From NCBI GenBank assembly GCA_003254925.1, contig QANZ01047661.1, positions 136,777 through 200,776 of the forward strand: a DNA stretch of 64,000 bases, given 5' to 3'. Both the position numbers and the translations under genes were made by a program. The notes beneath the pieces are model-generated. The model did no database searches and was not told where the DNA came from. It saw only the letters and a list, made by a program, of their open reading frames with translations. This document shows positions 1 to 11,738 of this stretch, piece by piece (the first letter of the stretch is position 1; each line of letters begins with the position of its first letter). The DNA comes from Chamaecrista fasciculata (Eukaryota > Streptophyta > Magnoliopsida > Fabales > Fabaceae).

Positions 1-391
1 CATACAATACACAAAATATAACCTTATATAATATAACCCAAAAAGGACTCAACAGCTATACTCAGGAATATATTTACTGAAGTAGCAGCATAGCATGATG
101 TCACAGTGACAAAAATAGGAGGAAGCCCCTAATGAAGGAGAACATAGTGTGATGGTACCAAAGATGGCATGGTACCAAAGATGGCATGACCTCAGCAGAA
201 CTTGCCAAGTGATGACAGTGATTGGTGCAGATGAACAGATTATGGTGGCAGAGGTAGAAGTGTCATAATGAAGATGGGATGAAGGGCTAGTCAACAGACT
301 TAGACTAGACAAAATGTGATAAACAGATAATAAGTAATTGAAAAAGAAAAAAAAATCAACAGAGGCAAGGCCGCAAGACCAATATACAAAC

Positions 392-3300
392 CTTCAAGCA
401 ATATACAGCAAGGCGTCTCCTAGTTTCTGCATTTCCATTTTGAAGATCAGATATAATTGAATGGTGAACATCCTCTTTCTGCAGGGTATCAGCATACAGT
501 GGCTTAAGTTGATAATTTGTGTATCCCATAATTTTTAAAAGAAAAATGAAAATCTAGCAAAAGAAGGGTGCTTGGAAGCTGAGTGGAGATAATTCACATA
601 TCTCAAGAGAAGGTACAAGGCAAAGGGAAAAACAATGAAAAAGTACATTGACATACATACACAAATATACAGATACGTAAGAAAAAAGGTAATAATAATA
701 ACTCCTTAAATGGAAAATTCTTGCCAATCCATGTCTCCACTGCCATATCACATTAAACAAACCCACTACAAATAAATCAAGGAAAATGAGAGACAAACTT
801 TTACAAGCCTACTGCATTAGGTAAGCAATATAGCACTAGCTCATGCACTAAAATCTGAAACTCAGGAAATTCAAAACGAAAGGGTAAATCACTGTTTTAA
901 AGTCATTTAAACAGTTTTCAGATGTTGGTGATGGTCGAATATAAAGTTGTACACTAAAAAACGTAGAATCACTTGAAATGTCAAAAACAAAACCTTACCT
1001 GCTCGGAAAGGAAGTGTGCTGACACAGAATTTAATGAATAAGAACTTAGTTTGTAATCTCGCTGCATAACCTGAATATGTAGATAGACAACCATTAAACT
1101 TATTCAGAGGTAATATAGGTCAAGCACAACATAATCAAAGTAACACACAGGGAAAAGCACTATATCAACATAACCTGGAGCAAATCAAACTGAACCCTCC
1201 CTTCAATTGTAACCTCTTTGCTTTCCCTGGTCCCAAGCTGTCTACAACACCATCAAGTATCACTAATGTAGATGATCAAAAATCAAAATAATTGAAAAAA
1301 TAAATGAAATGTGGAGTGATTAAATAAAAAACATAAAAGAATACACAAAGTGGGTCAAAAGTTTATGCACAATGCATAACATATCCAAGGGATGCAATGA
1401 AACTATTCCCTCCTTGTCATAACATGCAATACTCTGATACTCTTTTTTTTTGCAATAGGGTCCTTAATCCTCATTTCCACTGAAGTTGATGTAACCATAA
1501 TTTTATTCACCAACCAGGACAGCTGAAAAGCAACCAATTTTACACAAACCAAGATAATTTATTTAAAATCAAATAAAAAAACTATATTATATATATAAAT
1601 ATATATATTTGCTATCTCTAATCACATGACAAATAGATACTTCTACAAGTCAGCACCATATGATTGGGTCATTTCAAAAAATTATCTTTTATTGGAAACC
1701 CTAATAGCAAATATATGAGGTCAAATCTTAATCCGGTAATGAACAAACAAAAAAAAAAGGGAAAAACTCCAGAAGTGAAGAAGCAGCTTTATGTACAAGA
1801 ACTAACAGTAAATAAGGAAAAATGGCAGTTTTTCCATGTAATATAAATAGGTTATACTCCTTTGGAACCTGATAATATCACAAGTTTAAAATGGTTAATC
1901 AATTTAAATAATGCAAGACTAGCAACAAGTAGAACCTCTAGTTACACAGGATAAACAACATTTACAGGATTATCTTTTATTAGCAAAAAATGCATACTAT
2001 AATATATAAATATTAGCAAACATAAATACCAGACCATTTTAACTCCTTACCTTGATGAGAAAGTTGTATCTTTTACACGGACCCTACTATTTCTGATGCG
2101 GCCCAGAATTGGAAATTCTGCTATTTTGAGAGCCTCAGCTCTCTGAAAACAAAAGAGAAAATTTGTATCAAATTAAAAAAAAAATAACGGAAGCATTACC
2201 AAGCAAGGAACGTTTCTGTAATTAACTCTAAATGAAAATTTAAAATCTGCAACATCATTAAGTCAATGCCAATCACCTCAATAAGATATGGCAGGTCAAA
2301 TTTACAAATGTTATATCCAATTATAATATCAGGGTCAACTTCACAGATAAAATCCTGCAAAAAAAGAAAAAAATAATAAATAAAAAACAGAAAAAATGAT
2401 CAGACAATAAGAAATCAAATATCCAATAGAAACAAATTCATTCAACAGTTGCATAATATCAAATAAATTATTGATGTTCAAAACACAAATAATAGCATTT
2501 CATAGCACTACCAATTAATAAAATGAACAGTTATACATAAACAATACAACGATATGTCACACTATATAGATATTTCGTATACTTTTATAACATACAGCAG
2601 AAAAAAGTACAGATGAGAGTATAAACAACTTTATCCACATTCTGCTCTTACACAAGATAAGAAATCAAATTTAGGGGCATCATAGCAACTTGTATTCGCA
2701 TTCCTACTAAGTGTCAGATTTAAGGCGACAAAGAAAGAAAACTTAAAGCATGTAAATACAAAAAGAATACCCTCCAAGCTAGCAGGACTTCTCTTTCTGT
2801 TTCAAATGACATTACATCAGCACCAACTATAGGAGAACATGATTTAAGAGTCATCACATTACGGATAAGTGGCTGGCCTTCTCCTTGCAAAGTGACCAGA
2901 TTGGCAATCTAAAATGAAAAGGGAAATATAAGTTCAAGAACAAGAAACTTTCAGGTAATAGCTTATATTGGGGAAAAGGGATGTGGGCAGGATAGGAGCA
3001 AAGTAGAGTGAACCTGGATAACAGGATCATGAGTAGGTTCAGGGAAATGGCCTTTACGACCAGCACACTCAATGTCAAAACTCAATATGCGAAATGGAGC
3101 CATCTTTGAAAATTCCCCTTCTGGAGCATGACTAATCAATTCTGAAAACCTACAACATTGTTAAGGTATGGAGAACACAAACCTAGAATTTTGTCCATGA
3201 GTATGATAGAACTCTTAAAAGGAGAAGAGATAACAGTGTCTCATTAATGAGGATACAAGCAATCAAATTCTAGTTGGCAGTAAGACAAGCCTTTTGCTGT

Positions 3301-5191
3301 CTTCTTATATTTTCCAGCAGGTACCTCAATCCAATTTCCACCAACTACGTTACAGTCAATCATGAAACGAAGGGCAAATAATACATTGCTTTCATAAGTC
3401 ATGAAGCTCTTCATGCCAAGACCATCAATTTGAATGCCTTTATCAAGAATACCTGCCAAAATTGTAAAATTCCACAAAAAAACAAATAAACTCACAAGTA
3501 AACTGCTACTCAGAAAGACATCAACTGAGAAGACATGAAAGCCAAAGATTGTGTCTAGATGCACGGAACTAAATCAAAGCTCACTCAAAAAAATATGTCA
3601 CAGTTATGCTACTGAAGGAACATATGACCTATGGAAACAATAAATGTCGCATACAGGTAATAACCCATCGTAGTGGAAAGTAAACTCCTGTGAATATAGG
3701 TAAGATGACTAAAATATTAATCATTAAAGATATAATTTCTAACTCTACCACGGCAGCTGGCAACCATTGTTGGTAGTGCAACCACAATTTTCAGAAAGGG
3801 ATGAGAATTCTGCTGCTGATAGTACATAATGCTCCTTCTCTGCACCATTTCAATTCTACGAACAAATTTTGGGGCTTTACTGTTCCTATTGGACTCTCTC
3901 ATCCTCCCCTGATGCATCCCAAACAGCCATATAAGTAAATTGAAGACATTTTATAAATAGAAAATGATCTTTTGGCTCAAATTCTAAGACAAGTACCTCA
4001 AGGATTTGATGAAAACGAGAGATATCATCTGGACCCATTCCTGGAGGGCAGTTGATGTAGAAATACGGTTCAAATCCATGAACATTGCAACAAACACTGT
4101 GTCCTAACAAACACCGGACATAGTAGTTAGCTTCTGCGCTATAAGGCTTAATAGAGTGCCACATTCGTTTAGCACAATAGTCAAATGCTAAATCCCCATG
4201 GCTTTACACCAACTTCTTTCATTCAAAACCTGACTCGTTTGAGAGTACAATTGTAGAAATACAAATGATTCATACTTTCATATATGAATCTAGGCACTTG
4301 GAAAATGAAATTGGCGGTAGTTTATCATATGATGTATGTCATAAGACATCAGAGTATAGGAGAGAATAATTTTTAGTTCACAAACCTTGATAGATTTCAA
4401 ACTGTTTGAAAATGGATTTAGTTTCTGGTGTACAAAAGTATAATCAGTACAAATTTGTGAAATTATCAAAATGCCTCTTCGGATTGATTGAATATGCAGG
4501 GACTTGAAAATTACAGATAATGAAGATCAAGTTGAGAAAGAGCTTATAAACGTAGGTTCCTTAGTCTGTATATGGTACAAATAACTATGACTTTAGTTTC
4601 TCGAGCACAAAAATATAAAGAATAAGGTAAGTTTGTTAAGCAAATGCAAATGTTCGTCAAGGATAAATAGCAGCCTACATTTTGCGATATTGAAAATTAT
4701 ACGAAAGTAAGCTAACCTTCCCTTGTAACTCCAAATATTCTAATGATGGCAGCCGGTCCAGATGAATTTAGCAGCAATTCCTTATGAGTCTCCCCTATTA
4801 CATAATCGATCTCCAGCTGCTGAAAAACTGAAATGAAAAAGGAAGAAGAAATCATCAACTCCACTACGACAAGCCCAAACCCTAGTAACCAAGGACAGGT
4901 AAATTCACAGTGATTACGAGATCGCAATTACTCACTGACGCTACAAGATTGTGAAAGATACTCTGCGGAGAGATGCGGACGTTTCCACTTGGCAAGGCGA
5001 GAGGTGAGAGCCTGACGCTCCTCAAAATCACGGAGTATGAGAGACTCTTCGTCCTCAGAAATAAGGGTTTCGTCGAGAAAAACGTCTTCATCGACAAAAT
5101 CTTCTTCCAGTGATAATGCTTGGCTCTTAGGCTGGTTGGCCGGCGAGGGTTGCGACGTCGGTGGTGGGCGTTTCCGGCCGCCGTTGTTCAT
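392..5191 (-). CDS. POLD1: DNA polymerase delta catalytic subunit, 5' half (partial, runs off left edge)
   Basis: This is the B-family replicative polymerase that, with PCNA, synthesises and proofreads DNA in the nucleus. Twelve exons are visible: 4936-5191, 4717-4827, 3997-4103, 3749-3908, 3257-3452, 3014-3149, 2771-2908, 2277-2354, 2051-2142, 1175-1241, 999-1070 and 392-478. They sum to 1500 nt, or exactly 500 codons, about half the usual ~1,090 aa. The N-terminal domain shows [20 protein letters not shown]. The proofreading exonuclease follows: Exo [16 protein letters not shown] at ~3040-3085, and the Exo II region [20 protein letters not shown] at ~2277-2340. [20 protein letters not shown] and [12 protein letters not shown] follow. 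The polymerase palm and C-terminal zinc sites lie outside the window. I chose the start at 5191 because [11 protein letters not shown] matches the family; an in-frame ATG at 5347 would add 52 residues but looks like 5' UTR. No internal stop was seen. Assignment is very secure; exon ends are manual. Confidence 0.96.
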
Positions 5192-5277
5192 GGCTGTGTT
5201 GGGTTGGGAGGGTTGAAGAGAGAGAAGTGAGTAAGAGTGAAGAGGGTGAGGAGTGAAGACTGAGGAGGTGGAAATGG

Positions 5278-5312
5278 ATTCCCGCCAGTTTTTGTTGAGG
5301 GGTTTTCCCGCG
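5278..5312 (-). promoter_or_regulatory. Two E2F-like sites upstream of POLD1
   Basis: ATTCCCGCC at 5278-5286 and TTTTCCCGCG at 5303-5312 match the TTTCCCGC core bound by E2F. They lie 87-121 bp upstream of the POLD1 start codon. GGCCCA/TGGGCC-type motifs (site II-like) cluster at 5338-5385. Such sites are established for S-phase genes in plants; function here is inference. Confidence 0.55.
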
Positions 5313-5507
5313 TGCGATGAATCTGATTTGGACCCCAATAGGCCCAACCCAATCTAGAAGGGATATAAATAGGCCTATTGGCCCGTTTATATTTTTGACC
5401 GAAGAATATTCTTTGATAAAAGAACCAAACTTTTGTCCAATCAAATCAAATCAAATATCAAATATATAAGAGTTAGTTTATTAGGCAAGTATTGCATGTA
5501 ACAAGTG

Positions 5508-5690
5508 GAGAATGGATCCCTCCTATAGTGCCTTTTTCAAATGAATAGTTGAGGGTGTATTTTTTGCGGTGAAAGAGAGGAAAAAAAATTACAATATGGA
5601 TGGACAAGATGAAAAAAAATACCAAATGAATGCTATGATGGCTCACTTTAGGAACTATAGGGAAAAAGCACTATAGTGGATCCAACTTCG
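5508..5690. mobile_element. 183-bp fold-back MITE with 9-bp target duplication
   Basis: The arms pair GGATCC-CTATAGTGCCTTTTTC on the left with GAAAAAGCACTATAGTGGATCC-type sequence on the right. TAACAAGTG flanks both sides (5499-5507 and 5691-5699). A 9-bp duplication is typical of Mutator-like elements. There is no coding capacity. It lies ~300 bp upstream of the POLD1 start. Confidence 0.75.
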
Positions 5691-6439
5691 TAACAAGTGA
5701 TGTGGCTCCATACACAGTTTTGATTAGTTAGAACAGTTTTTTTTATTATTTTTCAGCATTAAATTACTTGAGAAAAGAAAATTATGTCACCTCGCAATTG
5801 TATACATATCCCAAATTACATCTTAAAATTTTTCATAGTACAACAAAACCTATTTTAGAAATGGGAAAAGCCAAAGAGTACAAGAGAGCACTCCTAATAA
5901 GAGGCCATCAAGTACTGTTAACCCTAAATAGCTAGGGTTTGTTAGGGTTTTGAGTGACACCGCTCCTCTTCGAGTTCTCTCCTCCGTGAGAGTTTCCTCC
6001 TCTCTCCACTGTGAGATCTTCTTGGTTAAGGTAAATGATGGTGGCTCGTATGAACGCTTGAGTCGGTGGTGCTTTGGAAACAAATGAGGATTTGTTGGGG
6101 GAAGGAAGATTCACAAGTTTTTTTGGCTTCCGTTAGTGTCCTAACTAAATTGGATAAACTGATTTTAATTGGTTTTCTATTTCCTGAATCTGTTCTTGAT
6201 AGATTTTAGGGATTTGCCAAGTTTGTTGGTATATTAGGGCACAATCTGAGTATGGGAATCATCGATGAGGTTAGAAATGATAAATTGAATTTTGGAACCT
6301 ATAGGTTCGGTATAGAGGAGGTCAGAAAGTGTAGAAAATAATCTAATGATTGAAGCTGAGGACTATGTATAATGAAATTTTGGTGGGCTTGATGGAATTA
6401 ATTATCATTTTATTTTGTGGTTGGGCTTTAATAACCTAG

Positions 6440-7007
6440 TTTAGCAGTCCTCTCACTATGAGAATTTCCTATATTGGTTTTGGCTCCTTCAACCTCTGGT
6501 GCAAACCTAATGTTGATTGGCTGAAGTTCAACTCTGATGGCTCTTTTCTTGATAATCTTGCCTGTGTTGGTGTTGGTATTGTGGTTGAGAAAGCAATTTT
6601 TGAGATTGATAGCAGCATTGTTTAGCATCAGTCACTCTGCTAATCTTGAGTATGATTGGAGAAGTGCTTCTACTATTAATGACATTTTGGAGTTGTTTAA
6701 CCTTCACTCTTTGTGGAAGTTTTGCTGGGTGCCTAGACATGTGAATCATCCTGCTGATTCGATGGCTAATATGGCAGCTAAGAAGATGTGCCCCTTGGGT
6801 TGGGACCTCAATCCCCCATCTTCATTGGCCTCTCTTTTGTCTGCGGATCTTAGTGTTTCTAGTCCTTTAGTTGGTAATTGTGCAGGTGTTGGCTAGTGTT
6901 TGTGTTGTTTGTCATCCTGTTTTTTTTTGTTTTTTATGTGTTTGTTGTTTGGGCCTGTTTTCTGTGGCCTTTGGTTGAATGAAGTTATTTTTGAAAAAAA
7001 AAAAAGC
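6440..7007 (+). pseudogene. LINE (L1-type) 3' end with RNase H remnant
   Basis: Frame fragments encode LKFNSDGSFLDN (6520-6560) and, in another frame, WVPRHVNHPADSMANMAAKK (6728-6787). These are the start and end of the RNase H-like domain at the 3' end of plant L1 LINEs. At least one frameshift separates the two. An untranslated stretch with a TGTTTGTTG-rich tail and a short A-run (~6996-7006) follows, the usual LINE terminus. The stretch 5880-6440, with an AGGGTTTTGAGTGACACC-like CT-rich leader, may be the element's 5' UTR joined after an internal deletion, but I cannot show that. The reverse transcriptase is missing. It is a dead copy. Confidence 0.8.
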
Positions 7008-7603
7008 CTTTGGTAATAAAACATGGTTATTTTTAGCTTAATTATCTCAAAATTTGTTTTTATTTATATTTATTTATACTATTATATATGTCTTAGAAGT
7101 GTTCTAATTTCCTAAATATATAATACTAGTGTGATTTGCATGCCCTAACGGGCGTGCAAAGATTAATTTAAATTTAATAATTATTATAATTTTAAAATAA
7201 AAGTTTATTATATTTTATAGTAAAATTTAATTTTTTTAATTATTATTGTAATTTTTAAATTTAAAGTTATGGGAAGTTAATCTTAATTCTCATTTTGTTT
7301 TTTATAATTTTTAGTTAAATTATTTTTTACCGACCATAAAGATAATCAGACATATATAATAGTATAGATATAGATATAGATATAAATAAAGATATAGATA
7401 ATATAATATAATATCAACTATAACAAAAATGTCTTAGTAAAAAATTTTAACTCCACTAATTATGTATTTCTTTTATAATCCCACAATTCTCTCTTATTTT
7501 TCTTTGTAATCTTTATGATAGTTATGAAACTCCATTCAATCTTAAAATTTAAAATTTAAATTTATCTTACGATTCTCTAAAATTATTTGTTATTTATTTT
7601 AAA

Positions 7604-8005
7604 GGTAAAATTACACTTTGGTATCATGTTCTTGCACCGTTAACACTTATATACCCAAATTTATTTTTCGTTAGAACTTGACAATAAAATCACACATGGC
7701 CATCACGTGTACAACAAAAACACCCAAAGTATAAGTTTTCTCAACACGAATGAGATTCCAAGTGACAAGATTTTCGAGTTTTTTCACCGTTTGAAAGTGA
7801 AAATGAGAGGAAATTGATGCTCTGAGTGTTTTTACTATGCATGTGATGGTCACGTACGACCTTGTCGTCATTGCTAATAGAAAAACAAATTTGGGTACAA
7901 AGTGTTAATGGTGCAAAAAACATGGTACTAAAGTGTCACTTTTGAAAGAACAGGTACTAAAACAAAACTGATTCATAAAATAGGGTACTGAAATATAATT
8001 TGCCC
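7604..8005. mobile_element. MULE-like MITE, array unit 1
   Basis: The element opens GGTAAAATTACACTTTGG and closes with the partly inverted AAATATAATTTGCCC. TATTTTAAA (9 bp) flanks both sides at 7595-7603 and 8006-8014. A central hairpin (TTTTTTCACCGTTTGAAAGTG region, ~7780) is present. It is non-coding. Confidence 0.8.
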
Positions 8006-8376
8006 TATTTTAAACTTTGCATACATAACAGGCACATGAATGTCAAAGTTCAAGTATTAAAATATGGTTATTTTCTGCTTAATTATCTCAAAATTTGTTT
8101 TTATTTATATTTATTTATACTATTATATATGTCTTAGAAGTGTTCTAATTTCCTAAATATATATTTTAATATAATATCAAGTATAACAAAAATATCTTAG
8201 TAAACTTTTTTAACTCCACTTGTTATGTATTACTATTATAATCCCACAATTCTCTCTTATGTTTCTTTATAATCTTTATGACAGTTATGAAACTCCACTC
8301 AATCATAAAACTTAAAATTTAAATTTATCTTATTATTCTCTAAAATTCTTTTTTATTTATTTTAAATTATTTTAAA

Positions 8377-8634
8377 GGGTAAATTATACTTTGGTATCCT
8401 GTTCTTTGCACCGTTAACACTTAGGTACCCAAATTTATTTTTCCATTAGAACTTGACGGAAAAATCACACGTGACCATCACGTACGACCTTGTCGTCATT
8501 GCTAACATAAAAATAAATTTGGGTACCAGAGTGTTAATGGTGCAAAGAATATGGTACTAAAGTGTCACTTTTGAAAGAAAAGGTACTAAAATAAAATCGA
8601 TTCATAAAATAAGGTACCAAAATATAATTTGCCA
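8377..8634. mobile_element. MULE-like MITE, array unit 2 (internally deleted)
   Basis: It has the same ends and the same TATTTTAAA flanks (8368-8376 and 8635-8643) as unit 1. It has lost ~145 bp of the centre, including the hairpin: the sequence jumps from CACGTGACCATCACGT straight to ACGACCTTGTCGTCATT. Confidence 0.8.
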
Positions 8635-8747
8635 TATTTTAAATTTTGCATACATAAGAGGCACATGAATGTCAAAGTCCAAGTATTAAAATATCTTTAT
8701 TTTCTATCTCAGAACTTGTTTTTATTTATATTTATTTATTTATACTA

Positions 8748-9285
8748 GGTTAAAGGGTCAATTTGATCCTAAATGTATGCCCTAATGTTCATTTTGGTCC
8801 ATTATGTTTCAAAATGTTCAACTTCGTCCTAAATGTTTGCAAAATGTTTCATTTTGGTCCTAACTATTGAATATGACTTGTTTCAAATTCAAACATTACG
8901 AGTTTAGAGCTATTTATTATTTTCGAAGAGTACTTTCTTTATTTAGTTGGAGTCGCCAGCAAATAATGTCAAATCGGTCCTAAAAGTAGACCTTTCGTTT
9001 TATGGTCAAACAAGCAAAGTTGATTATATTTCTCTCGTTTCAAATTTGAATGCGATGAATTCAGAGCTACGAGTTCCTCTTAACAAGTACTTTGAAAATG
9101 AAATGAGAGACAAGAGAAATATAACCAAATTCAATAGTTTGGGACCAAAATGAAACATTTTATCAATATTTAGGGCCAAAATGAATCATTTTGTGAACAT
9201 TTAGGACCAATTTGAACATTTTGAAACATAATAGACCAAAATTAACATTAGGACATACATTAAGGACCAAAATGAACCTTTGACC
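8748..9285. mobile_element. 538-bp nested fold-back element in array unit 3
   Basis: It begins GGTTAAAGGGTCAATTTG and ends CAAAATGAACCTTTGACC, its inverted counterpart. TTTATACTA (9 bp) is duplicated at 8739-8747 and 9286-9294. Long arms contain repeated TTTTGGTCC/GGACCAAAA motifs. The core (TCAGAGCTACGAGTTCCTCT, ~9060) is shared with the element at 10911-11453, so they are one family. The 68-codon frame inside is not a recognised protein. Confidence 0.85.
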
Positions 9286-9535
9286 TTTATACTATTATAT
9301 ATGTCTTAAAAGTGTTTTAATCTCCTAAATATATATATTATAATATAATATCAAGTATAACAAAAATATCTTAGTAAAATTTTTTAACTCCACTTATTAT
9401 GTATTACTTGTATAATCCCACAATTCTCTCTCATTTTTCTTTATAATCTTTATGATAGTTATCAAACTCCACTCAATCTTAAAATTTATCTTCCTACTAT
9501 AAAATTCTTTGTTATTTATTTTAAATTATCTTAAA

Positions 9536-9984
9536 GAGTAAATTACATTTTGGTATTTTAGTTCTTTGCACCGTTAACATTTAGATATCTAAATTTATTT
9601 TTCCGTTAGAATTTGACGGAAAAATCACACGTGCCCATCATCTGTACAATAAAAACACTCAAAGCACCAGTTTTCTCTTATTTTCACGATTCAAACGGTG
9701 AAAAAACTCAAAAATCCCCAACAAAGATGAGATTCGAAGTGACAAGATTTTCGAATTTTTTCACCATTTGAATCGTGAAAATGAGAGAAAACTTGTGTTT
9801 TAGGTGTTTTTACTGTGCACGTGATTGTCACGTACGACCTTGTTGTCATTGCTAACAGAAAAATAAATATGGGTATCAAAGTATTAATGGTGCAAAAAAC
9901 ATGGTACTAAAGTATCACATTTGAAAGAACAAGTACTAAAATAAAACCAATTCATAAAATAGGGTACCAAAATATAATTTGTTC
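9536..9984. mobile_element. MULE-like MITE, array unit 3
   Basis: This is the same family and position as in units 1, 2 and 4. The left flank TATCTTAAA (9527-9535) has one mismatch to the right flank TATTTTAAA (9985-9993). The central palindrome is well kept: TTCACGATTCAAACGGTG at ~9682 against CACCATTTGAATCGTGAA at ~9762. Confidence 0.8.
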
Positions 9985-10347
9985 TATTTTAAATTTTGCA
10001 TACATAAGAGGCACATGAATGTCAAAGTCCAAGTATTAAAATATGGTTATTTTCTGCTCAATTATCTCAAAATTTGTTTTTATTTATATTTATTTATACT
10101 ATTATATATGTCTTAGAAGTGTTCTAATCTCCTAAATATATATTATAATATAATATAATATCAAGTATAACAAAAATATCTTAGTAAAATTTTTTAACTC
10201 TACTTGTTATGTATTACTTTTATAATCCCATAATTCTCTCTTATTTTTCTTTATAATCTTTATGATGGTTATCAAACTCCACTCAATCTTAAAATTTAAT
10301 ATTAAAATTAATCTTAGTACTTTCTAAAATTCTTTTATTTATTTTAA

Positions 10348-10794
10348 GGGTAAATTACATTTTGGTATCATGTTCTTTACACCGTTAACACTTAGGTACC
10401 CAAATTTATTTTCCCGTTAGAACTTAACGGCAAAATCACACGTGACCGTACGTGTACAATAAAAACACCCAAAGCACCAGTTTCCTCTTATTTTCTCGAT
10501 TCAAACGGTGAAAAAACTCAAAAATCCCCACCATGGATGAGATTCGAAGTGACAAAATTTTTGAGAATTTTCACCGTTTGAATTATGAAAATTAGAGGAA
10601 ATTAGTGCTTTGGGTGTTTTTATTGTGCACGTGATGGTCACGTACGACTTTGTCGTCATTGCTAACAGAAAAATAAATTTGGGTACCAAAGTGTTAATGG
10701 TGAAAAGAACATGATACTAAAGTGTCACTTTTGAAAGAACAAGTACTAAAATAAAACCAATTCATAAAATAGGGTACCGAAATATAATTTGCGC
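10348..10794. mobile_element. MULE-like MITE, array unit 4
   Basis: It starts GGGTAAATTACATTTTGG and ends ATATAATTTGCGC. The right flank is TATTTTAAA (10795-10803); the left flank is the same sequence lacking one A. The central hairpin (CGATTCAAACGGTG...) is intact. Confidence 0.8.
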
Positions 10795-10910
10795 TATTTT
10801 AAATTTTGCATACATACCTATTAATCCAAAGTATGTGTAAATATAATTATTAATCCAAAGTATTTACATAGATTTCAAATTGTTGATTAAATGGTTAAAA
10901 ATAAAGTCAA

Positions 10911-11453
10911 AGTCTCAAATTGGTCTCTTATGTATAGGGTAGATTTCAAACTGGTCCATTGTTTTTCATTTATTTCATATTGGTCCTACATATTTCTATA
11001 GTGTTTCAAATTGGTCCCAAAAATATTTAATGTGATTACATCTTTATAATTTCAAGTTCAAAATGCGACAAATTCAGAGCTATGAGTTCCTTTTGACAAG
11101 TACTTTAGACTATCAACAAACGAGATCAAATTGGATTCAAAAAGTGGGTAACTCGTTTCATGGTCAAACAAGTGAAATTGGTCATATATATATATCTCAT
11201 TTTAAGTCCCAAAACAACGAGTTCGAAACTATGTTTTAACTCTTAAAGATTTCTTTTTCTATTGAGTTAATATTCTAGCAAATTAAGTCAGATCAATCAC
11301 GTCTTAAAAGTAGACTCGAGGCCAATTTAAAATATCATAAAAACTCATGAAAAAAAAAATCATAAAAACATATAGAATCAATCTTAAAACAAATAAAAAA
11401 TAAAGAATCAATTTAAAATCTACCTATATACATAACGAACCAATTGCAATTTA
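10911..11453. mobile_element. Fold-back element related to the one at 8748-9285
   Basis: The ends are inverted: CAAATTGGTCTCTTATGTAT on the left, ATACATAACGAACCAATTG on the right. The interior shares TCAGAGCTATGAGTTCC and CTTAAAAGTAGAC with 8748-9285. No clear target duplication was found. It is non-coding and eroded. Confidence 0.6.
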
Positions 11454-11528
11454 AACAAAAACAAAGGCAATAAATTGAAAATAAATTAACAAAAACGTAA
11501 AATTTGTAAATATCTAGTTAACTAGGTG

Positions 11529-11708
11529 CATGGTTGCAAATTGCGGTTGCGGTTGCGGATGCGGTTGCGTTTACTGCGGTTGCGGGTGTTGCAATATAGG
11601 TTGCGACTATTGCGGTGTAATCGTTGCGATCTGATGCGGGTTGCGGCCACCACCGCAACAGCAATATTGCGGGCGCAATTGCGGTTGCGGACCGCAATTT
11701 ACAACCAT
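11529..11708. mobile_element. hAT-type MITE, GC-rich palindrome
   Basis: A 180-bp island of GCGGTTGC repeats and their complement has ends CATGGTTGCAAATTGCGG and CCGCAATTTACAACCAT. AACTAGGTG flanks both sides (11520-11528 and 11709-11717), compatible with the 8-bp duplication of hAT elements. The 62-codon frame of CGG/TTG repeats is an artefact. It lies immediately downstream of the GATA gene. Confidence 0.75.
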
Positions 11709-11738
11709 AACTAGGTGTTCAAATAAATATCTAGTTAA

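Larger units (their letters stand above)
7020..10817. repeat. Four-unit tandem array of ~0.65-1.35-kb AT-rich units
   Basis: Units run approximately 7020-8059, 8060-8686, 8687-10038 and 10039-10817. Each begins with a block containing TTATCTCAAAATTTG and ACTATTATATATGTCTTAG. Each continues through CTCCACTTGTTATGTATTA-like sequence, carries a MULE-like insertion flanked by TATTTTAAA, and three of the four end with GCACATGAATGTCAAAGT. Length differences come from an internal deletion in unit 2 and a 538-bp nested insertion in unit 3. No gene is present; short ORFs here come from the transposon arms. Because the same insertion sits at the same point in all units, it predates the tandem duplication. 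Confidence 0.85.

Noticed and set aside
5127..5444. 105-codon minus-strand frame overlapping the POLD1 start
   Set aside because: It is a frame shadow of exon 1 and its leader; the MNNGG frame matches the polymerase family.
8947..9153. 68-codon open frame
   Set aside because: It is part of the nested fold-back element core, with no similarity to a known domain, and is broken in the related copy at 11 kb.
7020..10817. CRISPR-like or satellite array
   Set aside because: Units are long, AT-rich and transposon-bearing in a plant genome; there are no short regular repeats with unique spacers.
11526..11714. 62-codon open frame rich in Leu/Arg
   Set aside because: It is the GCGGTTGC palindrome of a hAT MITE read in one frame, not a protein.
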